Below, in pieces: positions 51,947-61,047 of a stretch of DNA of 64,000 nucleotides. The notes below the pieces were generated by a model that saw only the letters and a program-made list of their open reading frames with translations, was not told where the DNA came from and ran no database searches. Within the stretch, counting starts at the first letter, position 1. Every line of letters starts with the position of its first letter. Source of the stretch: Methanosarcina siciliae T4/M (GTDB lineage: Archaea > Halobacteriota > Methanosarcinia > Methanosarcinales > Methanosarcinaceae). A program made the translations under genes and the position numbers. The DNA lies in contig NZ_CP009506.1 of NCBI RefSeq assembly GCF_000970085.1, positions 3,720,001-3,784,000 on the forward strand. Direction: 5' to 3'.

Positions 51947-52594
51947 TCAGGCAAACTTTGCCAGAATTGCCTTAAGGTCCTCAAAGACCACGTCTATATC
52001 CTTTGTCCCGTCAAGGGTGACAAGGATGCCTTTCTCTTTGTAGTAGTTGGTAAGCGGCTGAGTCTGCTTTTTGTAGACATTCAGGCGGTTCTGGACGGCT
52101 TCTGCGGTATCGTCAGCACGCTGGAAGACTTCGCCTCCGCAAATATCACAGATATTGTCCTTCTTTGGTGGATTGGAAATAATGTGATAGCTTGCTCCGC
52201 ATTTGCACATTAGACGTCCGCTTATTCTTCCTACAAGCACTTCATCAGGCACTTCAAGGTTGAGGACTATATCAATGGGTTTTTCGATTTCATCGAGGAT
52301 TGTTTCCAGGGCATCAGCCTGAGGGACAGTCCTGGGGTACCCGTCAAGAATGAAACCTTTTTCGCAGTCTGCCTCATTCAGACGGTTTTTAATTATGCCG
52401 ATAAGCACCCGGTCAGGGACAAGTTCCCCTTTGTCCATATATGCCTTGGCTGCAAGGCCCAGTTCTGTTCCTTCCCTAACATTTGCCCGCAGGATATCTC
52501 CTGTGGAAATCTGTGGAATTCCGTAGAAATCAACCAGTTTTTTGGCCTGGGTACCTTTACCGGCACCCGGGGGCCCGAAGAGTATTATATTCAT
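51947..52594 (-). CDS. adk: Adenylate kinase, zinc-lid type
   Basis: 215 residues. P-loop GPPGAGKGTQ (7-16), NMP-binding 'STGDILRANVREGTELG', 'GYPRTVPQADAL', and a LID with four cysteines (CKCGASYH … CDICGG) that binds zinc. It converts ATP + AMP to 2 ADP. This is the bacterial-like Adk often found in the spc operon; here it is downstream of secY by 85 bp on the same strand. ATG follows AAGGGG. Confidence 0.95.
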   Translation of the reverse strand: MNIILFGPPGAGKGTQAKKLVDFYGIPQISTGDILRANVREGTELGLAAKAYMDKGELVPDRVLIGIIKNRLNEADCEKGFILDGYPRTVPQADALETILDEIEKPIDIVLNLEVPDEVLVGRISGRLMCKCGASYHIISNPPKKDNICDICGGEVFQRADDTAEAVQNRLNVYKKQTQPLTNYYKEKGILVTLDGTKDIDVVFEDLKAILAKFA

Positions 52595-52679
52595 TCGAAA
52601 ATCCCCTTTTTTATCCTTTTACTCGGATTATTTTCTTTCTGCTCCATAATTTCAGTCTGTAGTTAGAGGTTTACCAGCC

Positions 52680-54155
52680 TTACTGCTCCCCGAAGAAGGA
52701 ACGGATCATCGGGTGCATCTCCATCATCTGTTCGGATGCGATATCCTCATACAGACGGTACACGATACTGACAGTAAGCAAAAGCCCTGTACCTCCGGCG
52801 CTTCCGAGCGTACCGAGCAAGCTTGCGATCAGGGTAAGAATCCCAATGAAAGCTCCACCTATAACGGTAACCTTTGGAATGTAACGCTGCATAACTTTTT
52901 CAATACTGCCGATGTTCCGCCTGAAACCCGGGATCTGCATCCCTGAATTGAAGATCTTCTGGGCTGTGGGCTTTGCACCCATACCTGTAGTCTCTATCCA
53001 GAAGAGAGCAAAGATAATCCCGCCTCCGATCAGCATAATAGCGTCCACCAAGACGTGAAGCCCGATCTGCCAGATTGCCGGAGCAGTTGCCCCATAGCTT
53101 GCAAAGGAATCCTGTACGAGAGACGGGATCCAGTCATATGGGTCGTGGATGGGAGCCAGGTAATACATAATCCCGTTCAAAGGCTTTGAGCCACTGAACT
53201 CTCCGAGGAAGGTAATCCCCCTGCTGGCAAGGATGATCCCGATCATCTGAATGTTAGCTTGAAGAGCCCTGACAAGGATCATGGGCAGAACCGAGGCATA
53301 GATGAGCTTGACAGGAAAACGTCCCCTTGCCCCTCTGACCGAACTATGGGCGAGAGGGATTTCTATTCTCGTACTCTCCACGTATACGACGAGAAGGAAG
53401 ATAGTAACCGTGCTCAAGAGAGCGAGAATTCCGCCTCTGACCAGCAGGAACATCAGACCTTCCCCGGAGAAGAGGTAGTCTGCTCCGGTGTTCTGGGCAA
53501 TGTAGATCCATTTGGGAATAAGTCCGACAGGAAGCCCTTGTTCGAGCTGCCAGTTAAAGATACCTGTAACGATCTGCTGGGAAATTCCCGCAACAATGAA
53601 CAGCCCGACTCCTGACCCGATACCCCACTTGGAAACCACTTCATCCATGAAGAGAATCAGCGTGCCTCCGAGGAAGATCTGGATAAGGAGCAGTAAAGTG
53701 ATCACTCCCAGGCCTACACCAAGCGTAGAAGCAAGCCCCGGGTCCGGCTGGATGTATCCGCCAAGAAGCTGCGGCAGGGCCTCCAGTATGATCATGACAA
53801 AGACAAGAAACTTCTGAGCTCCCTGGAAAAATGCCTGATCTTTGGGGTCCGAAAGATCCATTTTAATAATATCTGCCCCAACAAGAAGCTGCAGAACAAT
53901 AGAAGCAGTGACGATTGGCCCTATACCGAGAAGGACTAAAGATCCAGAAGCCCCGGCAAAAAAGGCACGGTAAGATTCAAAAAGGTCAACAGAATCCTGG
54001 GACATCCCGAAGAGCGGTACATTTGCAAGAGCAAAGTACAGCACCAGAACTCCCAGAGTCCACCAGAGTTTATCCTTGAAGTGGACGTGTTTTTCCGGAC
54101 TTGCTACTGCAGGTAACTTATTAAAAAACGGTTCTAAGGTATCCCTGAGAGTCAT
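52680..54155 (-). CDS. secY: Preprotein translocase subunit SecY
   Basis: 491 residues with ten membrane segments, the plug region and the cytoplasmic loops 'ARGRFPVKLIYASVLPMILV' and 'NSGMQIPGFRRNIGSIEKVM'. It is the Sec61-alpha/SecY pore used by the secreted proteins of the array. Normal archaeal length. It lies downstream of rpl15 with a 142-bp gap that may carry its own promoter. Confidence 0.96.
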   Translation of the reverse strand: MTLRDTLEPFFNKLPAVASPEKHVHFKDKLWWTLGVLVLYFALANVPLFGMSQDSVDLFESYRAFFAGASGSLVLLGIGPIVTASIVLQLLVGADIIKMDLSDPKDQAFFQGAQKFLVFVMIILEALPQLLGGYIQPDPGLASTLGVGLGVITLLLLIQIFLGGTLILFMDEVVSKWGIGSGVGLFIVAGISQQIVTGIFNWQLEQGLPVGLIPKWIYIAQNTGADYLFSGEGLMFLLVRGGILALLSTVTIFLLVVYVESTRIEIPLAHSSVRGARGRFPVKLIYASVLPMILVRALQANIQMIGIILASRGITFLGEFSGSKPLNGIMYYLAPIHDPYDWIPSLVQDSFASYGATAPAIWQIGLHVLVDAIMLIGGGIIFALFWIETTGMGAKPTAQKIFNSGMQIPGFRRNIGSIEKVMQRYIPKVTVIGGAFIGILTLIASLLGTLGSAGGTGLLLTVSIVYRLYEDIASEQMMEMHPMIRSFFGEQ

Positions 54156-54297
54156 CGATTACACCATTCAAAATATACGTTTATTGATACTACATTAAAT
54201 ATTAGATTATGTTTTTACCGTAAGATAATGGTATATAGCACATCTAATATAAAAAGTTATTAAAAGAATAAAATAAGTAGGGTCAGGATGACACTAC
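54156..54297 (-). promoter_or_regulatory. Likely terminator/promoter region between rpl15 and secY
   Basis: On the minus strand, AAGTAG...CTACTT followed by ATTTTATTCTTTT lies just after rpl15 (54275-54300) and could be a terminator. TTTTTATATTAG (~54244-54255) could be a TATA box for secY-adk. Other gaps in the cluster are under 20 bp, so this gap stands out. Confidence 0.45.
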
Positions 54298-54720
54298 TTA
54301 TTCGGCATCGATGCAGCTTCCACCAGCATTTTCGATTTTTTCACGGGCAGAGACGGAAAACTCCTCTGAAGTGATCACAAGATTCTTTGTGACACGTCCG
54401 CTTCCAAGCACCTTCTCGATTCCGAGGTTTTCAAGGTTGATGTGGTATGTCCCGTCCATAACTTCTGCTAGCCCTTCTTCAACAAGATAGGGAGCAAGTT
54501 CATCAAGCTCTCCGACATTTACTATGGAAACGTCCCTGGATACTTCATCAGGGCGCTTGAAACCGTGCTTTCCGTAGCTGTATCCACGCATCATAGCTCT
54601 GACGAAGTGGTGTTTGCAGCCACCTGCTTTCCCGCGGCCACCACGGTTACCGGCTCCACGCCTGTTTTTGTGGGTCCCGCCCCCGCAGGTCCTGGACCCT
54701 CTGAATTTCTTAACATCCAT
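54298..54720 (-). CDS. rpl15: Ribosomal protein uL15
   Basis: 140 residues starting 'MDVKKFRGSRTCGGGTHKNR' with the Gly/Arg/Lys-rich N-terminal extension that threads into the large subunit and an alpha-beta C-terminal domain. ATG at 54720 follows GGTGG. Last ribosomal gene of the cluster before secY; the gap upstream to rpl30 is 10 bp. Confidence 0.95.
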   Translation of the reverse strand: MDVKKFRGSRTCGGGTHKNRRGAGNRGGRGKAGGCKHHFVRAMMRGYSYGKHGFKRPDEVSRDVSIVNVGELDELAPYLVEEGLAEVMDGTYHINLENLGIEKVLGSGRVTKNLVITSEEFSVSAREKIENAGGSCIDAE

Positions 54721-54730
54721 ATAAACCACC

Positions 54731-55192
54731 TTATCTCATCTTGTGCAGAAGCACGTTGATATTTTCGTCGTGGTTTCCGAGTACACCGCCCTGCTGGACT
54801 GTCCTCTTAATCCCTGCGTGCCCTTTTCTGGGCGGGTGAAGCCTGAAAACAGGCTTCAGTTTGGGGACATCCTTAAGGGAGGCTTTTCCCTCGACAACGG
54901 CTTCGGCAAAGGCCTGTATGGAATCATAGTCCGTGTTTTCACGGATGTATTCTTCTGTAAGGCAGGTGTTGCCTTCAAGCCTTCCGCGGTTTTCAAGGAC
55001 TTCTGCAAGGATTTCTGCATCAATCTTGCCGTATGCAACGTAGTCCTTCACTTTCTGGACCATACCCTTGTAGTGAGGATTTTCCGGCAAAAACACGCAG
55101 TGGTTAACCTTGTGAAGGCGGAGCATCTTCATTGTGTCCTCAATCGTATAGCGTACGTTGACCTGACCTCTCATTCTCACAACTGCATACAT
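54731..55192 (-). CDS. rpl30: Ribosomal protein uL30
   Basis: 153 residues: 'MYAVVRMRGQVNVRYTIEDT' start and 'LRLHKVNHCVFLP' are typical of archaeal/eukaryotic L30 (L7e-like), longer than bacterial L30. The C-terminal 'FRLHPPRKGHAGIKRTVQQG' is the archaeal extension. Starts 1 bp after the stop of rps5. Confidence 0.95.
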   Translation of the reverse strand: MYAVVRMRGQVNVRYTIEDTMKMLRLHKVNHCVFLPENPHYKGMVQKVKDYVAYGKIDAEILAEVLENRGRLEGNTCLTEEYIRENTDYDSIQAFAEAVVEGKASLKDVPKLKPVFRLHPPRKGHAGIKRTVQQGGVLGNHDENINVLLHKMR

Positions 55193-55193
55193 C

Positions 55194-55823
55194 TCAGACT
55201 TCCTCCTTACCGTAGTAGACAGGCAGCCTTACCACGTTGACCTGGTTAAGGGCATCATAGGTAGCCTTTGCGAAATTGAGAGTTGTCCTTGTAGTCCCGG
55301 AGGTCTTGGTCCACACATCTTTGATGCCGGCTTTTTCGAGCACCTTGGTCGCAGTGTTTCCTGCGGCGATCCCGAGACCTCTCGGGGCCGGGATGAGGGT
55401 CACACTTACACTGCCTGCCTTTCCTGTAACCTCGTAAGGTACGGTATGCGGCAGCCCGCAGGCGCATTCCCAGGAACCGCAGCCTCTGCGGATATAGGTA
55501 ATGTTAAGCTTTGCAGCATCAATTGCCTTGCGGATTGCAGGCCCGACCTGGACATCCTTTGCCTGTCCGAGCCCTACATAGCCGTTTCTGTTTCCTACGA
55601 TAACGGTTGCTCTGAACTTTACACGGCGTCCTGAGTCAGTCATCCTCTGGACCATGTTGATGTCAAGCACCTCATCTTCCAGGTCAGGAAGCAGCATATC
55701 AATTATCTGGGGTTCCCTTATAGGCAGGCCTGAGTTGATTGCCTCGTCCATGGAAGCAACCTGTCCTTCAACAACTAATTTTCCAAGCCTGGTCTTCGGA
55801 ACCCAATCCTGATCGAATGCCAT
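55194..55823 (-). CDS. rps5: Ribosomal protein uS5
   Basis: 209 residues with the S5 double-stranded RNA-binding motif 'GRRVKFRATVIVGNRNGYVG' and the C-terminal 'VTLIPAPRGLGIAAGNTATK' fold. Of archaeal length with an N-terminal extension. ATG follows GGTGATT. Confidence 0.95.
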   Translation of the reverse strand: MAFDQDWVPKTRLGKLVVEGQVASMDEAINSGLPIREPQIIDMLLPDLEDEVLDINMVQRMTDSGRRVKFRATVIVGNRNGYVGLGQAKDVQVGPAIRKAIDAAKLNITYIRRGCGSWECACGLPHTVPYEVTGKAGSVSVTLIPAPRGLGIAAGNTATKVLEKAGIKDVWTKTSGTTRTTLNFAKATYDALNQVNVVRLPVYYGKEEV

Positions 55824-55832
55824 TTAATCACC

Positions 55833-56357
55833 TTAACTAAATTCAGCAAAGATTTTCTCTTTGGTTGCTTCAAACTGCTCTGGCAGGTCTGAGCTCTCTT
55901 CTCTGTATTCGGCTATATGCTCTCCGCGGATCCTCTCATCCGACGGGAACACTTCAGAGCTGCAGGGGATTTCAAATCCCGAGTCTACAATCCCTTTAAG
56001 GGCGGCATAGACTCTTGAACCTGCAGAGGAAGCCTGGAGTCCTATGTCCAGAATGCCTCCTTCATAGCCTTTCTGCAAACTCTTCAGCCCGAATAAGAGC
56101 CCTGTAAGGTATGCAGCCGTTGTGTTTCCGGTAGCTCCTGTGTAACCGTACTTTGCAAGCTCACTCGAAACGGCTGAGGAATAAGTTGTGTCCCCCTCGG
56201 GGGTTGGAGCTATTAACTGGATCTGAACGTTTCTTGCACTCTTTCTGACTACCACACGGTCCTGCCTTGAGAGTAATAATTTAAGGCGGAGGTGGTAGTT
56301 GGTGCGTCCTTCTCTTCTTCTTCTAAAAGGAACCTTATATCTCGGTCCTGTTGCCAT
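55833..56357 (-). CDS. rpl18: Ribosomal protein uL18
   Basis: 174 residues: 'MATGPRYKVPFRRRREGRTN' and 'RQDRVVVRKSARNVQIQLI' are the 5S rRNA-binding part; 'AAYLTGLLFGLKSLQKG' is typical of archaeal L18 (L5e-like). Sits between rpl19e and rps5 as in other euryarchaea. Confidence 0.95.
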   Translation of the reverse strand: MATGPRYKVPFRRRREGRTNYHLRLKLLLSRQDRVVVRKSARNVQIQLIAPTPEGDTTYSSAVSSELAKYGYTGATGNTTAAYLTGLLFGLKSLQKGYEGGILDIGLQASSAGSRVYAALKGIVDSGFEIPCSSEVFPSDERIRGEHIAEYREESSDLPEQFEATKEKIFAEFS

Positions 56358-56373
56358 CTTCAGCTCCTCCAGG

Positions 56374-56829
56374 TTATTCTTTCTTTAACAGTTTTTCGGA
56401 CTCAAGGTGGGAGTTAAGGTGAGAAACACTTCTGTATTCTCCGCCTTTGGCCTTTCTGTAGAGTCTGCAGTACACCGACTTGTCAAGGGCTCCGTCTGCA
56501 CGCAGCTCCTTGAGTCTTCTTCTGAGAGCCCGGATCTTTTTGATCCACTGCTCCTTCTTGGGAGTACGGGCTCCTTTCTTACCCTTTCTGGAACCATATC
56601 CCTTGCAGTGCCCGTACTTACGCTTGGCATCAAGTGCTCTGGCCCTGCCTCTGCTGACTCCTTTTACAGGCTTTACTTTAATTGTACCTTTCTCAATAAG
56701 CCCACGGATATCTTCTCTTGTTATTGCGGAGGCGATTTCTTCGGAGGCTTCGGGATCAAGCCATACCCTGTCAAGCCCGCATCCAAGAACTTTAGAAGCC
56801 AATTTCTTCTGGTTGAACAAATCGGACAT
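56374..56829 (-). CDS. rpl19e: Ribosomal protein eL19
   Basis: 151 residues: 'MSDLFNQKKLASKVLGCGLD' start, 'REDIRGLIEKGTIKVKPVKG' and the basic 'GHCKGYGSRKGKKGARTPKK' region. Found only in archaea and eukaryotes. The ATG at 56829 lies 2 bp after the rpl32e stop, behind GGTGAG. Confidence 0.95.
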   Translation of the reverse strand: MSDLFNQKKLASKVLGCGLDRVWLDPEASEEIASAITREDIRGLIEKGTIKVKPVKGVSRGRARALDAKRKYGHCKGYGSRKGKKGARTPKKEQWIKKIRALRRRLKELRADGALDKSVYCRLYRKAKGGEYRSVSHLNSHLESEKLLKKE

Positions 56830-56830
56830 T

Positions 56831-57292
56831 TTACTCACCCCTTCCAGGGTTCAGGACTTTAATCCCGATTTCTTCAGCTTTTGCAATAATAAGGGCTTTC
56901 TTTTGTGCACCTATTGTCCCTGCTATCCTGATAGCTTCGTAAGACGGGTCAATAAGCTCAAGCTCAGCAATGCTGGAAATAAGAACATCAGAATAACCCG
57001 AAGGGTGCAGGCCTTTAACTGCAACCGGGCTTCCGTATCCTACCTGGGCAAGCGCACCTTTTGAGACGTACTTTCTGCGCTGCTTACCCTGAGAACCTCT
57101 CGGACGCCTCCAGTTGTCATCAAGCCTTTTGAACTTGTGGCTGCAGGTTCTCTTGAACTGAGGTTTCTTTCCTTTCTGAACCTTTCTCACATTGAATAAG
57201 CGCCTGGATTCAGGATCCATATCAAGAGTGGAAACAGAAGTACCTTCAACTTCATTGGTACCTTCAACTTCATTAAATTCTTCTGCCATCAT
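56831..57292 (-). CDS. rpl32e: Ribosomal protein eL32
   Basis: 153 residues or slightly fewer; two adjacent ATG codons are possible. An acidic N-terminal part with a duplicated NEVEGT is followed by 'RRLFNVRKVQKGKKPQFKRT' and 'SHKFKRLDDNWRRPRGSQGK', diagnostic of L32e. The acidic start is not part of the conserved fold. Confidence 0.93.
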   Translation of the reverse strand: MMAEEFNEVEGTNEVEGTSVSTLDMDPESRRLFNVRKVQKGKKPQFKRTCSHKFKRLDDNWRRPRGSQGKQRRKYVSKGALAQVGYGSPVAVKGLHPSGYSDVLISSIAELELIDPSYEAIRIAGTIGAQKKALIIAKAEEIGIKVLNPGRGE

Positions 57293-57300
57293 AACCACCT

Positions 57301-57831
57301 TCAGGCCTTCTGCACTATGTAGATTCCATCCTGGAAGATCCTCGGATCGAACCTCTTAATCTTGGTCTTCTGTTCTATGTTTGCGGCAGTCTGCCCGACA
57401 TCTTCCTTGTTGATTCCGGTAATTGTGACATCGTTCCCACTTACCTTAACCTTTGTCTCGCCAATGATTTTTGCAACTCTTGGCTTCTTTTCTCCAAGGA
57501 AGTTCCCGATTACGAAGGTTTTGCCATCAACTTTGACCTGCATAGGAAAGTGAGCGTACACAATGGACATCTTGCATTCAAAGCCTTCATTTACGCCTTT
57601 GACCAGGTTCCTGATATGAGAAGCAAAGGTTCCCACCATGGCTTTCTGTTCCTTCCGGGCATATTCGGCGTCGACTACCACTTCGCCATCCCTTACGTCG
57701 ATCTTGATTCCGGGGTACCACAACTTTCTTTCGACAGTTCCCCTGGGACCCGTGGCTGTAAAGACATCCTGAGCGAGAGAGACGGAAACTCCTTCAGGAA
57801 CCTCTATTGTTCTTGCAATTTCCTTAACCAT
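57301..57831 (-). CDS. rpl6: Ribosomal protein uL6
   Basis: 176 residues: 'IARTIEVPEGVSVSLAQDVF' and the repeated alpha-beta units ending with 'RFDPRIFQDGIYIVQKA'. Binds 23S rRNA near the factor-binding site. Standard position after rps8. Confidence 0.95.
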   Translation of the reverse strand: MVKEIARTIEVPEGVSVSLAQDVFTATGPRGTVERKLWYPGIKIDVRDGEVVVDAEYARKEQKAMVGTFASHIRNLVKGVNEGFECKMSIVYAHFPMQVKVDGKTFVIGNFLGEKKPRVAKIIGETKVKVSGNDVTITGINKEDVGQTAANIEQKTKIKRFDPRIFQDGIYIVQKA

Positions 57832-57845
57832 TTCCTGTTCCCTCC

Positions 57846-58238
57846 TCAGTACACATAAGCAAGAAGTTGCCCACCAATCTTCTTATCACGGGCCTCGTAT
57901 TGAGACATAACCCCGCTTGAAGTGGTTACTATAAGGGCACCAAAGTTCTTTGCTGGCAGGAACTGCTTTTCCCAGCGTTCGAAACTGACTGTTCCTACGG
58001 AATACCGCGGCTTGATTGCACCGCACTTGTTGATTCTTCCCACAAGGGTAATGCTGTAGATTCCGGCTTTTCCATCGTCGATAAACTCGAAATCTCCGAT
58101 GTAGCCTAGATCCTGCATAACCTTCAGGACGTTGCCAATATTTTTAGAAGCAGGCCTGACAATACAGGAGCTCTTCCCAATGGCTTCCGCATTTTTGATA
58201 GTGGAAAGGGCGTTTGCAAGAGGATCAAGTAATACCAT
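57846..58238 (-). CDS. rps8: Ribosomal protein uS8
   Basis: 130 residues: 'LLDPLANALSTIKNAEAIGK' start and 'LIVTTSSGVMSQYEARDKKI' C-terminal motif that binds 16S rRNA helix 21. Eleven bases after rps14. Normal length. Confidence 0.96.
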   Translation of the reverse strand: MVLLDPLANALSTIKNAEAIGKSSCIVRPASKNIGNVLKVMQDLGYIGDFEFIDDGKAGIYSITLVGRINKCGAIKPRYSVGTVSFERWEKQFLPAKNFGALIVTTSSGVMSQYEARDKKIGGQLLAYVY

Positions 58239-58248
58239 TCAAATCACC

Positions 58249-58401
58249 TTACGAATACTTCTCAAAGCCCATCTCGTGGGCAATCTCCCTGAAACAGTGC
58301 CTGCAGAGGTAAATGTCGTACTTGCGGACAAGTCCCTGTTTCCTCCCGCACCGCTTGCATTCGTTTACTCCTTTACCGGACTTGTTTATCGTCTCTTTCA
58401 T
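58249..58401 (-). CDS. rps14: Ribosomal protein uS14, zinc-binding
   Basis: 50 residues: MKETINKSGKGVNECKRCGR then 'KYDIYLCRHCFREIAHEMGF' and KYS. The four cysteines (CKRC and CRHC) form the zinc ribbon of archaeal-type S14. It sits exactly between rpl5 and rps8, the expected place in the spc operon. Confidence 0.95.
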   Translation of the reverse strand: MKETINKSGKGVNECKRCGRKQGLVRKYDIYLCRHCFREIAHEMGFEKYS

Positions 58402-58911
58402 TTACATGACCTCCACGCCATAACTTTCGTTAAGGAAGGCGATCGCATCGTCCACCGTGACCCTGTGGTCAACCGGGATCTTTCGGGCTGCAATTCTCCT
58501 CTTGCAGATCCTTTCTCCCGGGCGTTTGAGTACCACTGTTACGTCCATTCCGAAAACCCCGATATTAGGGTCATACCTCATACCCGGAAAGTCAGTGTGT
58601 TCTTCAATGCCGAAAGAGACGTTTCCGAGGGAATCGAACTGGGACCTGTTCAGGGTCTTTTCGACAATCCCGATAGCGGTCTCAAGGAACTCCTGGGCTT
58701 TCTGGCCCCTGAGGGTTACCTTGCAGCCTATGGGTTCATTCTTTTTGATCGAGAAAGCGGGAAGGGTCCTTTTGGCAAAGCACCTTACGACTTCCTGCCC
58801 TGTGATATTCCGGAGGATATCTTCGGCATTTACAAGGTGCTGACCACTTTCTCCGACACCCATGTGGACAATTACCTTTTCAACCATCGGGGTGCGCATA
58901 GGATTACTCAC
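58402..58911 (-). CDS. rpl5: Ribosomal protein uL5
   Basis: 169 residues: 'VEKVIVHMGVGESGQHLVNA', 'CKVTLRGQKAQEFLETAIGI' and 'GIEEHTDFPGMRYDPNIGVF'. Binds 5S rRNA. Overlaps the rps4e stop by 8 bp, indicating coupling. An internal ATG (MVEKV) is also possible. Confidence 0.95.
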   Translation of the reverse strand: MSNPMRTPMVEKVIVHMGVGESGQHLVNAEDILRNITGQEVVRCFAKRTLPAFSIKKNEPIGCKVTLRGQKAQEFLETAIGIVEKTLNRSQFDSLGNVSFGIEEHTDFPGMRYDPNIGVFGMDVTVVLKRPGERICKRRIAARKIPVDHRVTVDDAIAFLNESYGVEVM

Positions 58912-59611
58912 TTATCTCACCGCCAAGCCTGATTTCGGGTTTGTCCTCGCCGATAACGATTACGTAGTCTTCGATTGTTTCGAAATCGTTTTCTCCGGAG
59001 ATCATTACTGTATTGTGCCTGGAACTCTTAACTTCCCTGATCTCCATAATCTTTCCGGTTTCGCCAGAGTGCCGACCGCCTACAACCATTGCAAGGTTGC
59101 CGACTTCAAACTTCAGGTGTTTTACTACCTGCTTGTCAGGAATGGAAAGAATCAGGGAGTCTTTCGTCCCGTATTCATTGGACCCTATTATGTTGGTTCC
59201 GTCATTGAGGTTAAGCTGGACTTTTCCTCCCTTGACGGTCATCTTGTTATTGATCCTGCACAACTTGTTTACTTTGGTTTCGTTGAGTTTGTGGAGGGTC
59301 AGACGTCCCTTTTCATCCTGGAGCATCCTGTATGCTTCATTTACGAGAGGGAGGGAAATTACATCAAAGAGCCCTACCGGGAACCTGAGGTCTTTCCTCG
59401 GGATCCCGTCAACAAGGACGTTTCCTTCGGAGAGGATCCTTTTACCTTCCCTGCTGTTGTCAACAAGCTTGAGAATGTCCCGGATGATAATTCCGAGCGG
59501 AAGACTGCGAGCCTGGCTGTGAGGCCCCGGGCGGGTAGTGGAGATCCACTTGTTACCTTTTTTCCCGACCTTCCAGCTCTTTGGAACTGATAATCTTTTC
59601 TGGTGTGTCAC
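58904..59611 (-). CDS. rps4e: Ribosomal protein eS4
   Basis: 235 residues: 'MTHQKRLSVPKSWKVGKKGN' start, an S4-like RNA-binding domain ('RILSEGNVLVDGIPRKDLRF') and a KOW segment ('NLAMVVGGRHSGETGKIMEI'). Archaeal/eukaryotic protein. Start is probably GTG. Confidence 0.95.
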   Translation of the reverse strand: MTHQKRLSVPKSWKVGKKGNKWISTTRPGPHSQARSLPLGIIIRDILKLVDNSREGKRILSEGNVLVDGIPRKDLRFPVGLFDVISLPLVNEAYRMLQDEKGRLTLHKLNETKVNKLCRINNKMTVKGGKVQLNLNDGTNIIGSNEYGTKDSLILSIPDKQVVKHLKFEVGNLAMVVGGRHSGETGKIMEIREVKSSRHNTVMISGENDFETIEDYVIVIGEDKPEIRLGGEISE

Positions 59612-59624
59612 AAAATCACCTGCC

Positions 59625-59975
59625 TCACTTCTTAATGCTTGACGCTCTGCGCCCGTCCTTCATTTCCAGTTTTGTGATCATGACATTGGAGGGATTTACG
59701 GGCCTCGGGACTTCGGTGCCGTCCACTTTTGTGGAAATGACTCCGTCCACTGTGATCGTGCCGTCCATAAGGGATACGGACTGGACTTTTCCTTCAGTGC
59801 CCTTGAAGTCCCCACGCATGACCTTTACCATGTCGCCAGTGATGACTGCAGCACTTCTTGTGCCGTACTCTTTAGCAAGTGCCTCACTGAGTCTTGCACC
59901 CATGAATTTCTGCCTGATATGGAGAGGTGCGGTGTATCTTGCCTTTCTCTGCTTTCTGGGCTGTTTGGATACCAT
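59625..59975 (-). CDS. rpl24: Ribosomal protein uL24
   Basis: 116 residues: 'QPRKQRKARYTAPLHIRQKF', KOW motif 'TGDMVKVMRGDFKGTEGKVQ'. The ATG at 59975 follows GAGGTGAT; the longer upstream frame overlaps rpl14 and is not used. One of the first proteins to bind 23S rRNA. Confidence 0.95.
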   Translation of the reverse strand: MVSKQPRKQRKARYTAPLHIRQKFMGARLSEALAKEYGTRSAAVITGDMVKVMRGDFKGTEGKVQSVSLMDGTITVDGVISTKVDGTEVPRPVNPSNVMITKLEMKDGRRASSIKK

Positions 59976-59985
59976 TGCAATCACC

Positions 59986-60384
59986 TCAGACAATAATGGA
60001 TGCGGTTGTCCCGATTTTCGGGAACCTTTCCGCCACTTCTCTGGCAACAGGGCCTTTTATGTCCGTGCCTTTAGGGATTCCGTCTTCATCCGTGATTACC
60101 ATTGCATTGTCTTCAAATAAGACACGCAGACCGTCAGGACGGCGGAACTCCTGCTTCTGGCGGACCACCACTGCGAGGAGAATCTGTTTCCTCATTTCGG
60201 GGGTGCCTTTCTTTACGGACACGACGCACATATCCCCAATTCCTGCGCAGGGCATTCTGTTTTTGACGCCTCTGTACTTCTTGACAGAGATGATCTCAAC
60301 AACTTTTGCCCCGGTGTTGTCCACACAGGCGATCTGGGCACCTGCATTGAGAGCTCTTGGGATGTTTGAGCGTATGCCTTTCAT
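59986..60384 (-). CDS. rpl14: Ribosomal protein uL14
   Basis: 132 residues: 'MKGIRSNIPRALNAGAQIAC', 'GIGDMCVVSVKKGTPEMRKQ' and 'GPVAREVAERFPKIGTTASI'. Starts at the ATG that overlaps the rps17 stop by 4 bp (ATGA). Confidence 0.96.
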   Translation of the reverse strand: MKGIRSNIPRALNAGAQIACVDNTGAKVVEIISVKKYRGVKNRMPCAGIGDMCVVSVKKGTPEMRKQILLAVVVRQKQEFRRPDGLRVLFEDNAMVITDEDGIPKGTDIKGPVAREVAERFPKIGTTASIIV

Positions 60385-60710
60385 TTGGGCACCTCTGCTT
60401 TGACAACAACGTAGGATTTGGTCTTGCTTATAGGTCTGCATTCCACAATCGTGACAATGTCACCGACTTTTGCGGAGATACAGGCCGGATTATGTGCATG
60501 AATCTTCGAGCGTCTCTTTTCATATCTCTGATATTTCGACACCATTTTCATGTATTGCCTTTCAATGACTACCGTGTTGTCCATTTTACTGCTGACCACG
60601 GTACCCACAAGGATCTGACCTCTTACCGGGAGTGTTCCGTGGAAAGGACAATACGCATCGTCACATTCCTCTGATGGCGCCGGTATATTTAATCCAATAT
60701 CTCTTGCCAT
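60381..60710 (-). CDS. rps17: Ribosomal protein uS17
   Basis: 109 residues: an archaeal N-terminal extension with two cysteines ('ECDDAYCPFHGTLPVRGQIL') before the OB fold ('TVVIERQYMKMVSKYQRYEK', 'KIHAHNPACISAKVGDIVTI'). Four bases after the Rpp29 gene. Confidence 0.95.
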   Translation of the reverse strand: MARDIGLNIPAPSEECDDAYCPFHGTLPVRGQILVGTVVSSKMDNTVVIERQYMKMVSKYQRYEKRRSKIHAHNPACISAKVGDIVTIVECRPISKTKSYVVVKAEVPK

Positions 60711-60714
60711 GAAT

Positions 60715-61047
60715 TTAGCCCCATTTACGTAGCTTTTTAATGTTCTTGATCCGATTTTCGGGTTGTGAGAGCAGCAGGTTTCCCTGAATTTTAACGAATG
60801 TATCGGATCTGCGGCCTTTTTCTGAGAGCTCGGCAGGGATCCGGAAGAGAAATTCCGAATCCGCCTTGGGAATCTTCAGTTCCCGGGACTCTGGGTTTTC
60901 CACAACAAGCATATTTTTCGTCTCGTTGATTACTCTGCCCCGGATTCCTGTTAATGATGGATTAGTGGAATTAATCACCTTGATCTCGAGCCCTATCAGT
61001 TCATGAAAGATAAGATTCGAAGGTAGAATTTCCACTTTAGATCTCAT
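60715..61047 (-). CDS. rnp1: RNase P protein component 1 (Rpp29/Pop4)
   Basis: 110 residues: 'ILPSNLIFHELIGLEIKVIN', 'GIRGRVINETKNMLVVEN' and 'EFLFRIPAELSEKGRRSDTF', a small SH3/Sm-like barrel. In euryarchaea this RNase P subunit for tRNA 5' maturation is encoded between rpl29 and rps17. It overlaps rpl29 by 11 bp. Confidence 0.93.
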   Translation of the reverse strand: MRSKVEILPSNLIFHELIGLEIKVINSTNPSLTGIRGRVINETKNMLVVENPESRELKIPKADSEFLFRIPAELSEKGRRSDTFVKIQGNLLLSQPENRIKNIKKLRKWG